DNA of 64,000 bases, taken from assembly GCA_900548345.1 (NCBI GenBank), contig URKA01000014.1:1-64000 (forward strand), written 5' to 3'. The notes beneath the pieces are model-generated. The model was given only the letters and a program-made list of their open reading frames with translations, made no database searches and was not told the DNA's origin. Of the stretch, positions 50,400-59,249 are shown piece after piece. Numbering within the stretch: the stretch's first letter is position 1; each line of letters opens with the position of its first letter. The translations under genes and the position numbers were made by a program. The stretch comes from an uncultured Paraprevotella sp. (GTDB taxonomy: Bacteria > Bacteroidota > Bacteroidia > Bacteroidales > Bacteroidaceae).

Positions 50400-51623
50400 T
50401 TATTTGTTGAAATGCAAGGTGTGTCCCATGCGTTCTTTTTTGGTGCGCATGTATTTCTCGTCGTAAGGCGTTACCGGAACTTCGATAGGAACGTTCTCGA
50501 TGATTTCGAGGCCGTAGGCTTCCAGGCCCACGCGTTTGACCGGGTTGTTGGTCAGCAGGCGCATCTTGTGTACGCCGAGTTCATGCAGAATCTGTGCGCC
50601 TACGCCGTATTCACGTTCGTCGGGCAGAAAACCGAGGTGTACGTTGGCGTCCACCGTGTCCATGCCTTCTTCCTGGAGTTTGTAGGCTTTCATCTTGTTG
50701 AAGAGTCCTATGCCCCGTCCTTCCTGATTCATATAGAGAATAACGCCTTTTCCGGCTTCTTCAATCATGCGCATGGATTTGTGGAGTTGTGCCCCGCAGT
50801 CGCAACGCTGGCTGCCGAAGATGTCGCCGGTGACGCAGGATGAGTGTACGCGCACCAGGATAGGTTCGTCGGGTTCCCAGGTACCCTTAATCAGTGCCAC
50901 ATGTTCCAGTCCGTTGCTAATCTGTCGGAAGGTGATGTCGCGAAAGTGTCCGTAATCCGTTGGCATGTCCACTTCGGGGCCTCTTTCCACCATCGATTCC
51001 CGTTTCAGCCGGTAGGCAATCAGGTCGCGGATGGTAATGATTTTAATGCCCAGACGTTGGGATACCTGTTGCAGTTCGGGCATGCGTGCCATGGTTCCGT
51101 CGGGGTTCAGAATCTCGATGAGGGCGGCGGCAGGTTGCAGGCCGGCCAGTCTGGCCAGGTCGACGGCAGCCTCCGTATGTCCGGCCCGTCGGAGCACGCC
51201 TTTGTCTTGTGCGTACAACGGGTTGATATGGCCGGGCCGGCCGAATGTTTCCGGGCGTGAGGCCGGGTCGGCCAGTGCGCGGATGGTTGCGGCACGGTCG
51301 TATGCGGAGACTCCGGTGGTGCATCCTTCCAGTTTGTCCACAGTGACGGTAAAGGGCGTGCCGAGCATGGACGTGTTGTTGCTCACCTGATGCGGGAGCT
51401 CCAGTTCCTCGCTCCGTGAGATGGTGATGGGTGCGCACAGCACCCCTCTGCCTTCCTGAAGCATGAAGTTGACTTTTTCGGGTGTAATCATTTCGGCCGA
51501 AGTGATGAAGTCCCCTTCGTTCTCGCGGTCTTCATCGTCTACGACAATGACAAATTTGCCTTCTTTAAAATCTTTTACGGCATCTTCTATCGGGCTAAGT
51601 TTAAATGTATCCATATTGACCAT
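50400..51623 (-). CDS. ribBA: bifunctional 3,4-dihydroxy-2-butanone-4-phosphate synthase / GTP cyclohydrolase II
   Basis: The first two branches of riboflavin synthesis on one 407-residue chain. The N-terminal RibB domain shows FVIVVDDEDRENEGDF and RAGHTEAAVDLARLAGL. The C-terminal RibA domain (from about residue 205) has the zinc-binding SCVTGDIFGSQRCDCGAQL, YMNQEGRGIGLFNKMKAY and RLLTNNPVKRVGLEAYGL. The start may be 51623 or, three codons later, 51614 (MDTFKLSPIEDAV). It starts 1 base after the LptF/G stop, so it is in the same operon. Confidence 0.96.
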   Translation of the reverse strand: MVNMDTFKLSPIEDAVKDFKEGKFVIVVDDEDRENEGDFITSAEMITPEKVNFMLQEGRGVLCAPITISRSEELELPHQVSNNTSMLGTPFTVTVDKLEGCTTGVSAYDRAATIRALADPASRPETFGRPGHINPLYAQDKGVLRRAGHTEAAVDLARLAGLQPAAALIEILNPDGTMARMPELQQVSQRLGIKIITIRDLIAYRLKRESMVERGPEVDMPTDYGHFRDITFRQISNGLEHVALIKGTWEPDEPILVRVHSSCVTGDIFGSQRCDCGAQLHKSMRMIEEAGKGVILYMNQEGRGIGLFNKMKAYKLQEEGMDTVDANVHLGFLPDEREYGVGAQILHELGVHKMRLLTNNPVKRVGLEAYGLEIIENVPIEVPVTPYDEKYMRTKKERMGHTLHFNK

Positions 51624-51624
51624 A

Positions 51625-53532
51625 TTATTGTTCGTTCGATGTAATCTTGTTTATCCGGCCCACGAGCTGTGTGCTGCACTTTTGAATCTGCATGATGTCC
51701 TTGTAGAGCCTGAGCCTGTATCTCCAGATTCGGAAATAAAAGAATGCTCCGACGGGGAATACGATGCCCAGCACCATGTTCCATTTGTAGTTGTGGAACG
51801 GGCGTGTGTGTGCATACGCAGGAATGACGGGAATGTGGTTCAGCACATCCAATAAGATAGCATCCTTGCTGTTGGACAGAACGGTAATCAGGTCTTCCAT
51901 CCGTTGGTTCAGTCCGGCCACATCCCTGTCGTCTATCTTGTAGAAGAATATGCGGATATAGTTGGGCGGCCGTCGCAGATGCGTCTTTTTTTCATAGGCC
52001 ATCCAGTCTTCCGCCAACGTTTCCAATTCGTTTCTGACACCGGTGTAGTCCGGGTCGTAGATAATCACCTCTTTCCTTGCGATGTGTCTGGATATGCGCA
52101 GGCCCAGCAGGCGGCGTATGAGACTGATGTATGCCTCGATGTTGAAGACGGTGGAGTCGTTGTTGGCCTTGTAGGTGAGGAATATGCCTATGGGGCACAG
52201 CACCATCGAACTGAGCCATTCTCCGAACCACACGTCCCACTCTCCGGCTTTGGCTAACTTTTCGCCGGATGCGTTGACGATATAGTAAAAGATGAACATG
52301 ACCACGGAGAGCACTACCGGTACGCCCAGTCCGCCTTTCCGGATGATGGCTCCGAGCGGGGCGCCGATGAAGAGGAAGAAGATGCAGGCCAGCGACAGGG
52401 TGAACTTCTTGTGCCACTCCAGCCGGTGTATCCTGAGGGCCTGGTCTATGTCTTTCGATACCAGGCTTCGGAACTCATACTCCGACACGGCGACATGGGT
52501 CTTTTGCATGGCGTTCTTGATGACGGTCAGCCGCTGGTCGAGCGGGATGCGGCTGTATATCGTGTCGAAGCAGGCGGGGGGAGTTGTGACAATTCTGGCC
52601 GAATCCTCGCCTCGTATGTTCGATTTCCTGTTGTAGGTCGTTGTCCGCAGGTTGCCGTATACGGCATGTCCCGTGCTGTCGCTCTTGTGGTTCAATGAAT
52701 CAATGCCCGCCTGAATCTCCCTCATGTTCTTGGTCACGGCACTGCCGTTGAAAAGGTTGGCGTCCATCACATTGAAGTTGTTGTCGAAAGGTATCAGGTC
52801 GGTTTCTTCAACGAAAGTCTCCCGCATATAAGGAACGTTGGTACGTTGCATCACGCCCCCTTGCGACTGCATGTTGCGGAACCGTTCTCCGGCATACATG
52901 GTCAGTTTGAGATGCTTTTCGTCCTCCGTACTTTGCAGTCTGGCCGAATCGGCCAGCACGATTTGTGAATCCTCGTATCCGTCCGTTGTGCTGTATATCA
53001 TCACACCGTAAAGCATGCCGTTGTCTTTTCCCTTATGCTCCACGAATATGTTGTATCCCGGTATCTCATTATAGAATATGCCTTCGGGAATCTCCAGCTC
53101 CGGAGATTTCTGCTTCATGGAGTAGGCCAAGGTATAGAACTTCTTCTGTGCGTCGGGGCTGACCACATTCTGGAAGTAGAACGAACAGATACTAAGTCCT
53201 ATGGTGAAGATGATAATGGGTTGGAAGATGCGGATGAGCGGTATGCCGGCAGCTTTCATGGAAAGCAACTCGAACCGTTCCCCGAAATTTCCGAACGTGA
53301 TGAGCGAGGCCAGCAGAATGGCCAAAGGGAGCGACATGGGTATCAGGGTCAGGCCGACATAATAAAAAAAGTGCGCCAATACGTCTAAAGTAAGTCCCTT
53401 GCCGATTAGGTCTTCCACCCATCGCCACATGAACTGCATCATGAAGATGAAAAGGCAGACGAAGAACGTGCCGACAAAAAGCAAGGTATAGGCCTTGAAC
53501 ACAAATATGTCTATCTTCTTAATCAGTCTCAT
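51625..53532 (-). CDS. LptF/LptG family permease with C-terminal extension
   Basis: The family forms the inner-membrane permease of the Lpt machine that carries lipopolysaccharide to the outer membrane. The 635-residue protein has N-terminal helices (IFVFKAYTLLFVGTFFVCLFIFMMQFMW, PMSLPLAILLASLITFG), a periplasmic beta-jellyroll (about residues 130-365) and a C-terminal helix block with FIGAPLGAIIRKGGLGVPVVLSV. About 150 residues follow the canonical end and include another membrane segment (MVLGIVFPVGAFFYF), a form seen in Bacteroidales. F versus G cannot be decided. Promoter at 53559-53566. Confidence 0.88.
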   Translation of the reverse strand: MRLIKKIDIFVFKAYTLLFVGTFFVCLFIFMMQFMWRWVEDLIGKGLTLDVLAHFFYYVGLTLIPMSLPLAILLASLITFGNFGERFELLSMKAAGIPLIRIFQPIIIFTIGLSICSFYFQNVVSPDAQKKFYTLAYSMKQKSPELEIPEGIFYNEIPGYNIFVEHKGKDNGMLYGVMIYSTTDGYEDSQIVLADSARLQSTEDEKHLKLTMYAGERFRNMQSQGGVMQRTNVPYMRETFVEETDLIPFDNNFNVMDANLFNGSAVTKNMREIQAGIDSLNHKSDSTGHAVYGNLRTTTYNRKSNIRGEDSARIVTTPPACFDTIYSRIPLDQRLTVIKNAMQKTHVAVSEYEFRSLVSKDIDQALRIHRLEWHKKFTLSLACIFFLFIGAPLGAIIRKGGLGVPVVLSVVMFIFYYIVNASGEKLAKAGEWDVWFGEWLSSMVLCPIGIFLTYKANNDSTVFNIEAYISLIRRLLGLRISRHIARKEVIIYDPDYTGVRNELETLAEDWMAYEKKTHLRRPPNYIRIFFYKIDDRDVAGLNQRMEDLITVLSNSKDAILLDVLNHIPVIPAYAHTRPFHNYKWNMVLGIVFPVGAFFYFRIWRYRLRLYKDIMQIQKCSTQLVGRINKITSNEQ

Positions 53533-53558
53533 CCGGTATCCTTGTACGAATCAACCGA

Positions 53559-53566
53559 CAAAGTTA
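53559..53566 (-). promoter_or_regulatory. -7 element of the LptF/G-ribBA operon
   Basis: TAACTTTG on the minus strand, 26 bases before the ATG. Confidence 0.6.
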
Positions 53567-53690
53567 GTATAAAAAAACTTTGTAGCCGTATATTTTAGAT
53601 GTTTTTATTAAATGCACTTATATATAAGGTGTAGTTTGATGTCGGAATACACCTTTTGGATGTATCGGTGAAGAAAAAAGTTGGAAATAA

Positions 53691-53722
53691 TTTGGTGGGA
53701 AAAGAAATAATGCCTACCTTTG
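53691..53722 (+). promoter_or_regulatory. tRNA-Met promoter
   Basis: TTTG (53691-53694), 20 bases, TACCTTTG (53715-53722), 20 bases before the tRNA. Confidence 0.75.
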
Positions 53723-53742
53723 CAACCGCAAACAGAGATGTT

Positions 53743-53816
53743 GGCGGGATAGCTCAGCTGGTTAGAGCGCATGATTCATAATCATGAGGTCCCCGGTTCA
53801 ATCCCGGGTCCCGCTA
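53743..53816 (+). tRNA. tRNA-Met (CAT)
   Basis: A 74-base cloverleaf with acceptor GGCGGGA/TCCCGCT, D arm GCTC-AGCTGGTTA-GAGC and anticodon loop TTCATAA (CAT). The T arm is CCCGG-TTCAATC-CCGGG. The paired acceptor first base and GGCGGGATAGCTCAG opening fit elongator Met; a lysidine-modified Ile tRNA is a less likely alternative. CCA is not encoded. Confidence 0.92.
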
Positions 53817-53840
53817 CATAATCAATGGAGTATAAGATGG

Positions 53841-53876
53841 GCAACCGGAAGACTTTTGTCTCCGGTTGCTTTTTTT
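53841..53876 (+). terminator. terminator after tRNA-Met
   Basis: GCAACCGGA and TCCGGTTGC form a 9-bp stem, then TTTTTTT. Confidence 0.88.
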
Positions 53877-53954
53877 ATGCCCGCCGTGGGCTGGCGTTCC
53901 GTTTGGGGCGGCTGTTCCAAACGGAAGTTCTGGGTGACGTTTCCGGTTTTATAA

Positions 53955-54038
53955 ATAAAACTTTTATTTTTAAAACCAAAACTTTTGTTTTTGAAAATAA
54001 AACCACTGTTTTTAAAACCAAAAGTTTTATTTATAGAA
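53955..54038. repeat. four-unit 21-bp palindromic array (copy 2)
   Basis: Units at 53955-53975, 53976-53996, 53997-54017 and 54018-54038 alternate ATAAAAC... and CCAAAA... starts. The last unit ends TTTATTTATAGAA exactly as in the array at 6092-6175, and the outer flanks (TATAAATAAAA and TTTTATTTATA) are inverted copies. It lies between the tRNA-Met terminator and the purH promoter. Confidence 0.85.
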
Positions 54039-54201
54039 TCCGAAAGGTCCAAATGAAGTTGTCAGGTCGTATAGGGGCGGTTCCGGTGCGTATGCCGGTG
54101 GAAATGCAGCCGGAAAACCGTGTTTTTTTGTCTTGAGCCATAAAAATAATAAAAACGCACTTTTTAAGTGTGCAAAAGGCAGTTATCTTCATTAAAATTA
54201 G

Positions 54202-54209
54202 TATCTTTG
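54202..54209 (+). promoter_or_regulatory. -7 element of the purH-mre operon
   Basis: TATCTTTG, 31 bases before purH. Confidence 0.6.
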
Positions 54210-54240
54210 TACCCCAAAACTATAAAACGGATTAGAAGAC

Positions 54241-54840
54241 ATGGCAGAGACAAGAAAAATAAAGACGGCATTGGTGTCCGTATACCATAAGGACGGACTG
54301 GATGCACTTCTGAAGAAGTTGCATGAAGAAGGCGTGAAGTTCCTTTCCACAGGCGGAACCCGTAAGTTTATCGAAGAGCAGGGTTATCCTTGCGAGGCGG
54401 TGGAGGATGTGACAACCTATCCTTCCATCCTGGGCGGCCGCGTGAAGACATTACATCCCAAAATCTTCGGCGGAATCCTTTCGCGCAGGGCTTTGGCTGA
54501 AGACCAGGCGCAGGTGGCACAGTATGACATTCCGGAAATTGATCTGGTCATTGTGGACCTTTATCCTTTCGAGGATACGGTGGCCAGCGGTGCCTGCGAG
54601 GCGGACATTATCGAGAAGATAGACATAGGCGGCATCTCGCTGATTCGCGCGGGAGCCAAAAATTTCAAAGACGTGGTGATTGTGCCGAGCAAGGCCGAAT
54701 ACCAGCCGTTGTTGGAACTGTTGGAGAAGAAAGGCGCGCAGACGGACATCGAAGACCGCCGCTGGTTCGCGACCCGTGCGTTCGGGGTGAGCAGCCATTA
54801 CGATACGGCCATCCATGCCTATTTCGAGAACGGGAAGTAA
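54241..54840 (+). CDS. purH: IMP cyclohydrolase (N-terminal domain of PurH only)
   Basis: It catalyses ring closure of FAICAR to IMP, the last purine step. The 199-residue protein has the MGS-like IMPCH fold: TALVSVYHKDGLDALL, LSTGGTRKFI, GGRVKTLHPKIFGGIL, DLVIVDLYPFEDTV, IDIGGISLIRAGAKNFKDVVIV, and ends at ATRAFGVSSHYDTAI. The usual C-terminal AICAR transformylase domain of about 300 residues is absent and no frame downstream encodes it, so that activity must lie elsewhere in the genome. It leads the rod-shape gene cluster. Confidence 0.92.
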   Translation: MAETRKIKTALVSVYHKDGLDALLKKLHEEGVKFLSTGGTRKFIEEQGYPCEAVEDVTTYPSILGGRVKTLHPKIFGGILSRRALAEDQAQVAQYDIPEIDLVIVDLYPFEDTVASGACEADIIEKIDIGGISLIRAGAKNFKDVVIVPSKAEYQPLLELLEKKGAQTDIEDRRWFATRAFGVSSHYDTAIHAYFENGK

Positions 54841-54907
54841 CCGGATGCCGCAAGGCATACGGAGGAACATATAAAGGGTAAGAATATAAAAAACAGAAAT
54901 AGGACAG

Positions 54908-55927
54908 ATGGGATTCTTTTCTTTTACTCAGGAAATCGCAATGGACTTGGGTACGGCCAACACGATTATCATAAGCGATGGCAAGATTGTGGTGGACGAA
55001 CCGTCTGTAGTGGCTTTGGACCGTCGTACGGACAAGATGATTGCCGTGGGCGAGAAAGCCAAGTTGATGTACGAAAAGACACATGAAAATATCCGCACCG
55101 TGCGTCCCTTGCACCAAGGAGTCATAGCGGATTTCTATGCATGCGAACAGATGATGCGCGGCCTTATCAAGATGGTGCGTACGGGCAGCCGCCTGTTTTC
55201 ACCCTCGTTGCGTATGGTTATCGGCGTGCCTTCGGGCTCTACCGAGGTGGAGCTGCGTGCCGTGCGTGATTCAGCCGAACGGGCCGGCGGGCGTGACATT
55301 TATCTGATTTATGAGCCCATGGCGGCAGCCATCGGTATCGGTATCGACGTGGAGGCGCCGCAAGGCAACATGATTGTCGATATAGGCGGCGGTTCGACCG
55401 AGATTGCGGTCATCTCGCTCGGCGGTATCGTGTCGAACAATTCCATCCGCACGGCCGGTGACGACCTGACGGCGGATATTCAGGAATACATGAGCCGCCA
55501 GCATAACGTGAAGGTGAGCGAGCGCATGGCGGAAAGAATCAAGATACATGTCGGTGCGGCTCTGACAGAACTGGGAGAGGATGCGCCGGAAGATTATATC
55601 GTGTACGGTCCTAACCGCATTACGGCATTGCCGATGGAAGTGCCCGTATGCTATCAGGAAGTGGCACATTGCATGGAGAAGTCCATCACACGTATCGAGA
55701 CGGCTGTGCTGAGTGCCTTGGAGAATACACCTCCCGAACTCTATGCCGACATCGTGCACAACGGCATTTATCTGACGGGAGGAGGCGCGTTGTTGCGCGG
55801 ACTGGACAAACGTCTGACGGACAAGATAAATATACCGTTCCATATCGCCGAGGACCCGCTTCACAGTGTAGCCAAAGGTACGGGAATCGCATTGAAGAAC
55901 GTGAACAATTTCTCGTTCCTGATGTAG
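54908..55927 (+). CDS. mreB: rod shape-determining protein MreB
   Basis: A bacterial actin that organises the elongasome under the inner membrane. The 339-residue protein has phosphate-1 MDLGTANTIIISDG, HEN/RTVRPLHQGVIADF, VIGVPSGSTEVE, phosphate-2 MIVDIGGGSTEIAVISLGGIV, and the adenosine motif GIYLTGGGALLRGL. The N-terminal MGFFSFTQE could act as a membrane-binding helix. It is followed by mreC, mreD, mrdA and rodA, all in one direction. Confidence 0.97.
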   Translation: MGFFSFTQEIAMDLGTANTIIISDGKIVVDEPSVVALDRRTDKMIAVGEKAKLMYEKTHENIRTVRPLHQGVIADFYACEQMMRGLIKMVRTGSRLFSPSLRMVIGVPSGSTEVELRAVRDSAERAGGRDIYLIYEPMAAAIGIGIDVEAPQGNMIVDIGGGSTEIAVISLGGIVSNNSIRTAGDDLTADIQEYMSRQHNVKVSERMAERIKIHVGAALTELGEDAPEDYIVYGPNRITALPMEVPVCYQEVAHCMEKSITRIETAVLSALENTPPELYADIVHNGIYLTGGGALLRGLDKRLTDKINIPFHIAEDPLHSVAKGTGIALKNVNNFSFLM

Positions 55928-56021
55928 TAGGAACGTGCCACTCATAGTTTGTCATTCGGAATTCATCATGGCGACCTGCCGTTATGGCTTCCGAATTAAA
56001 AGAAAGGACAGGGGATAATCC

Positions 56022-56870
56022 ATGCGTAATCTGTTGGATTTTCTAAATAAATACAGTTACTGGTTGCTTTTCATCTTATTGGAAGCAATCAGTCTGTTGC
56101 TTTTATTCCGCTTCAATCTTTATCAGGGCAGTGTGTGGTTCACCTCGGCCAACACCGTGGCCGGTAAGATTCTGGAGTGGGAGGCAGACGCACTTTCCTA
56201 TATCGAACTGGGCGAACGTAACCAGGCGTTGGTGCAGCGCAATTACATGCTCGAAAGGAAAGTGGAGGAACTGACCCGAAGACTTGACAAGGCGACTCAT
56301 GACAGTACGTATACCGAAATCCGTCAGGCCGAACTGTTGAAAGACTTCAAGGTGATTCCGGCCGAGGTGGTGAACAATTCCGTGAACAAGCGGAACAATT
56401 ACCTGACCATCAATAAAGGTGAGGCCGACGGCGTGAGGCCGGAGATGGGTGTGATTTGCGGCACGGGGGTAGTGGGCATCGTTTACCTGACCTCGCCCCA
56501 TTATTCTGTGGTGATGCCGTTGCTCAACGGAAAGTCGAATGTGAGTTGCCGGTTGCGCGGAACGGATTATTTCGGCTATCTGTGTTGGGAAGGGCGCAGC
56601 CCGCTGTATCTGTCGTTGGGCGATATTCCGCGCCACGCGCGTCTGAAAGTAGGGATGGCGGTAGAGACGAGTGGCTTTTCAGCTGTATTTCCTGCCGGCC
56701 TCTTCGTGGGCAGAGTGAAAGAGATAGCGAATTCCGAAGACGGAATCTCCTATAAACTGAAAGTGAATTTGGGTACGGATTTTGCTCGTCTCCGGGACGT
56801 GTGCGTGCTTGCCACGCCGAATAGGGTGGAGATAGACAGCCTGCAACGGAGTGTCGAGACGGAAAGGTAA
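56022..56870 (+). CDS. mreC: rod shape-determining protein MreC
   Basis: A 282-residue bitopic protein: one N-terminal membrane helix (YWLLFILLEAISLLLLF, residues about 12-28), a coiled coil (residues about 60-110) and a periplasmic beta domain with NYLTINKGEADGVRPEMGVICGTGVVGIVYLTSPHYSVVMPLLN and FPAGLFVGRVKEI. It links MreB to PBP2 and RodA. Confidence 0.93.
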   Translation: MRNLLDFLNKYSYWLLFILLEAISLLLLFRFNLYQGSVWFTSANTVAGKILEWEADALSYIELGERNQALVQRNYMLERKVEELTRRLDKATHDSTYTEIRQAELLKDFKVIPAEVVNNSVNKRNNYLTINKGEADGVRPEMGVICGTGVVGIVYLTSPHYSVVMPLLNGKSNVSCRLRGTDYFGYLCWEGRSPLYLSLGDIPRHARLKVGMAVETSGFSAVFPAGLFVGRVKEIANSEDGISYKLKVNLGTDFARLRDVCVLATPNRVEIDSLQRSVETER

Positions 56871-56879
56871 GTAAATAAT

Positions 56880-57386
56880 ATGGCACAGAGCTTTTTCACG
56901 AGGATTGTGTGGACACTGATTCTGCTCATTGTCCAGGTGTTGATCTTCAATCATATCCATCTGTTCGGGTATGCCACTCCTGTAATCTATATCTATATCC
57001 TGTGTATCCAGCCATTGGACGCTCCCCGCTATTCCTGGCTGTTATGGGGCTTCTTTACAGGACTTGCCGCCGATTTGTTTTCCGGCACTCCGGGTGTCGG
57101 GGCTGCGTCTATGACGCTGACGGCTATGTGCGCGCCGGTCTTGTTGCGCCTGATGGTGCCGAAAGACAGTGTGGAGGATATGGTGCCCGATTATTATAAT
57201 TTAGGTAGCTGGAAGTTTGTGTGGTACGTGCTGTTGCTGGTGTTGTTGCAACAGGCTGCATTCATCCTGCTTGAAGTCTTTTCATTCTTCAACTTCATGG
57301 ATATGCTCTACACTTATCTGGGCAGTAGTCTGCTGACCGTCATCTTCGTTCTGGCATTGGCAGGTATGCGAGGGCACAAGAAATAA
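56880..57386 (+). CDS. mreD: rod shape-determining protein MreD
   Basis: A 168-residue integral membrane protein of five or six helices, identified by position and by the pattern LIVQVLIFNHIHLFGYATPVIYIY and GFFTGLAADLFSGTPGVGAASMTL, typical of the Bacteroidota MreD. Sequence conservation in this family is low, so synteny carries much of the weight. Confidence 0.88.
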   Translation: MAQSFFTRIVWTLILLIVQVLIFNHIHLFGYATPVIYIYILCIQPLDAPRYSWLLWGFFTGLAADLFSGTPGVGAASMTLTAMCAPVLLRLMVPKDSVEDMVPDYYNLGSWKFVWYVLLLVLLQQAAFILLEVFSFFNFMDMLYTYLGSSLLTVIFVLALAGMRGHKK

Positions 57387-57401
57387 AGTATACGAGGGAA
57401 T

Positions 57402-59249
57402 ATGGCGAACTACAATCTGGAGAAGCGTAAGTATGTGATAGGAGCGGTGGCGACGGGCATCGTGATTATCTATATTCTCCGGCTTTTTGCGCTGCAAGTC
57501 ATGAGCGACGATTATAAGAAAAACGCCGATTCCAACGCTTTCCTTAAGAAAGTGCAATATCCCTCGCGCGGTGTAATCACCGACCGTAACGGTAAACTGC
57601 TGGTCTACAACCAGCCCTCTTACGATATTATGGTCGTGATGTCGGAGCAGCAGGGAGTAGACACTCTTGACCTGTGCGAAAGTCTGGGCATTACAAGGGA
57701 CTTTTATGAAAGGAGAATGGCGGAAATCAAAGACCATTACCGTAATCCGGGTTATTCCCGTTATACGCAGCAGCTCTTCATGAGCCAGCTGTCTTCCGAA
57801 GAGTTCTGTGTTTTTCAGGAAAAGCTGTTCCGTTACAAAGGCTTTTACGTGCAGCGCCGTTCCATCCGGCAGTATCATTCGCCTTGTGCTGCCCTCGTTC
57901 TGGGAGATATTGGCGAAGTGTCTCCCGCAGACATCGAAGAGGATGATTACTATCAGCGGGGAGACTTTATCGGAAAGCAGGGCATAGAGCGTTCGTACGA
58001 GAAACAGTTGCGTGGAGAAAAAGGCGTGCAGATACTCCTGCGGGATGCCAGGGGGCGCATCAAGGGGCGTTACATGGATGGGGCGCTGGACACCAGGCCC
58101 GTGCCGGGGAAGAACCTGACGATGGGGCTGGATGCCGATTTGCAGAAACTCGGCGAACGTCTGATGGAAGGAAAGTTAGGCAGTATCGTGGCCATAGAAC
58201 CCTCGACAGGAGAGGTACTGTGCATGGTGACTTCGCCTACTTACGACCCGCGGATGATGATAGGCCGCCAGCGCGGAAAGAACCATCTCAAATTGAGCCA
58301 CGACCCGATGAAACCGTTGCTTAACCGTGCCATCATGGGACAATACCCGCCGGGGTCCACATTCAAGACCACGCAGGCACTGACATTCTTGCAGGAAGGC
58401 ATCATTACACCGCAGACGGCATACCCCTGCTATCACGGCTTTATATACAAGGGGCTGAAGGTGGGATGTCACGGGCACGCGTCTCCTGCCCAACTTGTTC
58501 CGGCTATCGGGACTTCCTGCAATGCCTATTTCTGCTGGGGACTGTACAATATGTTCAACAACCGCAAGAAGTATAAAAGCGTGCAGGAAGCCATGACCAA
58601 GTGGAAAGACTATATGGTGGCCATGGGATTCGGCTATAAACTCGGCATTGACTTACCGGGCGAGAAGCGCGGGCTGATTCCCAATGCACCGTTTTATGAC
58701 AAGGCCTACCGCGGGTCGTGGAACGGACTGACCGTCATCAGTATCTCCATCGGGCAAGGTGAAGTGAATGCCACCCCTTTGCAGATTGCCAATCTGGCCG
58801 CCACCATCGCCAACCGCGGTTATTTCATTACCCCTCATCTTGTGAAACAGATTCAAGGTGAGACCATAGATTCCCTTTATAGGAACAGGCGTTATACCGG
58901 TGTAGACAGCATACATTATGAGACCATTGTGCAAGGCATGCGCCGTGCGGTATTAGCGGGAACATGCCGTTCAGGAAACATTCCCGGAATAGAAGTATGT
59001 GGAAAGACCGGCACGGCACAGAACCGAGGCCATGACCATTCTGTCTTCATGGGCTTTGCGCCGATGGAGAATCCGAAGATAGCCGTGGCCGTATACGTGG
59101 AGAATGGCGGATGGGGAGCGACGTACGGTGTGCCCATCGGCGCACTGATGATGGAGCAATACCTTAACGGCAAATTGTCGCCGGAGAGTGAACAGAAAGC
59201 GGAAGTGTTCCAGAACAAACATATCGGATATGGTACAGAGGAGAGATGA
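57402..59249 (+). CDS. mrdA: penicillin-binding protein 2 (elongation transpeptidase)
   Basis: A class B PBP that cross-links peptidoglycan during elongation. The 615-residue protein has an N-terminal membrane anchor (residues about 11-27), the PBP dimerisation/pedestal region (YPSRGVITDRNGKLLVYN), and a transpeptidase domain with S319-T-F-K, the S-x-N triad as SCN in AIGTSCNAY, and KTG in CGKTGTAQN. Its last 20 bases overlap the rodA start, coupling the transpeptidase to its SEDS partner. Confidence 0.95.
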   Translation: MANYNLEKRKYVIGAVATGIVIIYILRLFALQVMSDDYKKNADSNAFLKKVQYPSRGVITDRNGKLLVYNQPSYDIMVVMSEQQGVDTLDLCESLGITRDFYERRMAEIKDHYRNPGYSRYTQQLFMSQLSSEEFCVFQEKLFRYKGFYVQRRSIRQYHSPCAALVLGDIGEVSPADIEEDDYYQRGDFIGKQGIERSYEKQLRGEKGVQILLRDARGRIKGRYMDGALDTRPVPGKNLTMGLDADLQKLGERLMEGKLGSIVAIEPSTGEVLCMVTSPTYDPRMMIGRQRGKNHLKLSHDPMKPLLNRAIMGQYPPGSTFKTTQALTFLQEGIITPQTAYPCYHGFIYKGLKVGCHGHASPAQLVPAIGTSCNAYFCWGLYNMFNNRKKYKSVQEAMTKWKDYMVAMGFGYKLGIDLPGEKRGLIPNAPFYDKAYRGSWNGLTVISISIGQGEVNATPLQIANLAATIANRGYFITPHLVKQIQGETIDSLYRNRRYTGVDSIHYETIVQGMRRAVLAGTCRSGNIPGIEVCGKTGTAQNRGHDHSVFMGFAPMENPKIAVAVYVENGGWGATYGVPIGALMMEQYLNGKLSPESEQKAEVFQNKHIGYGTEER

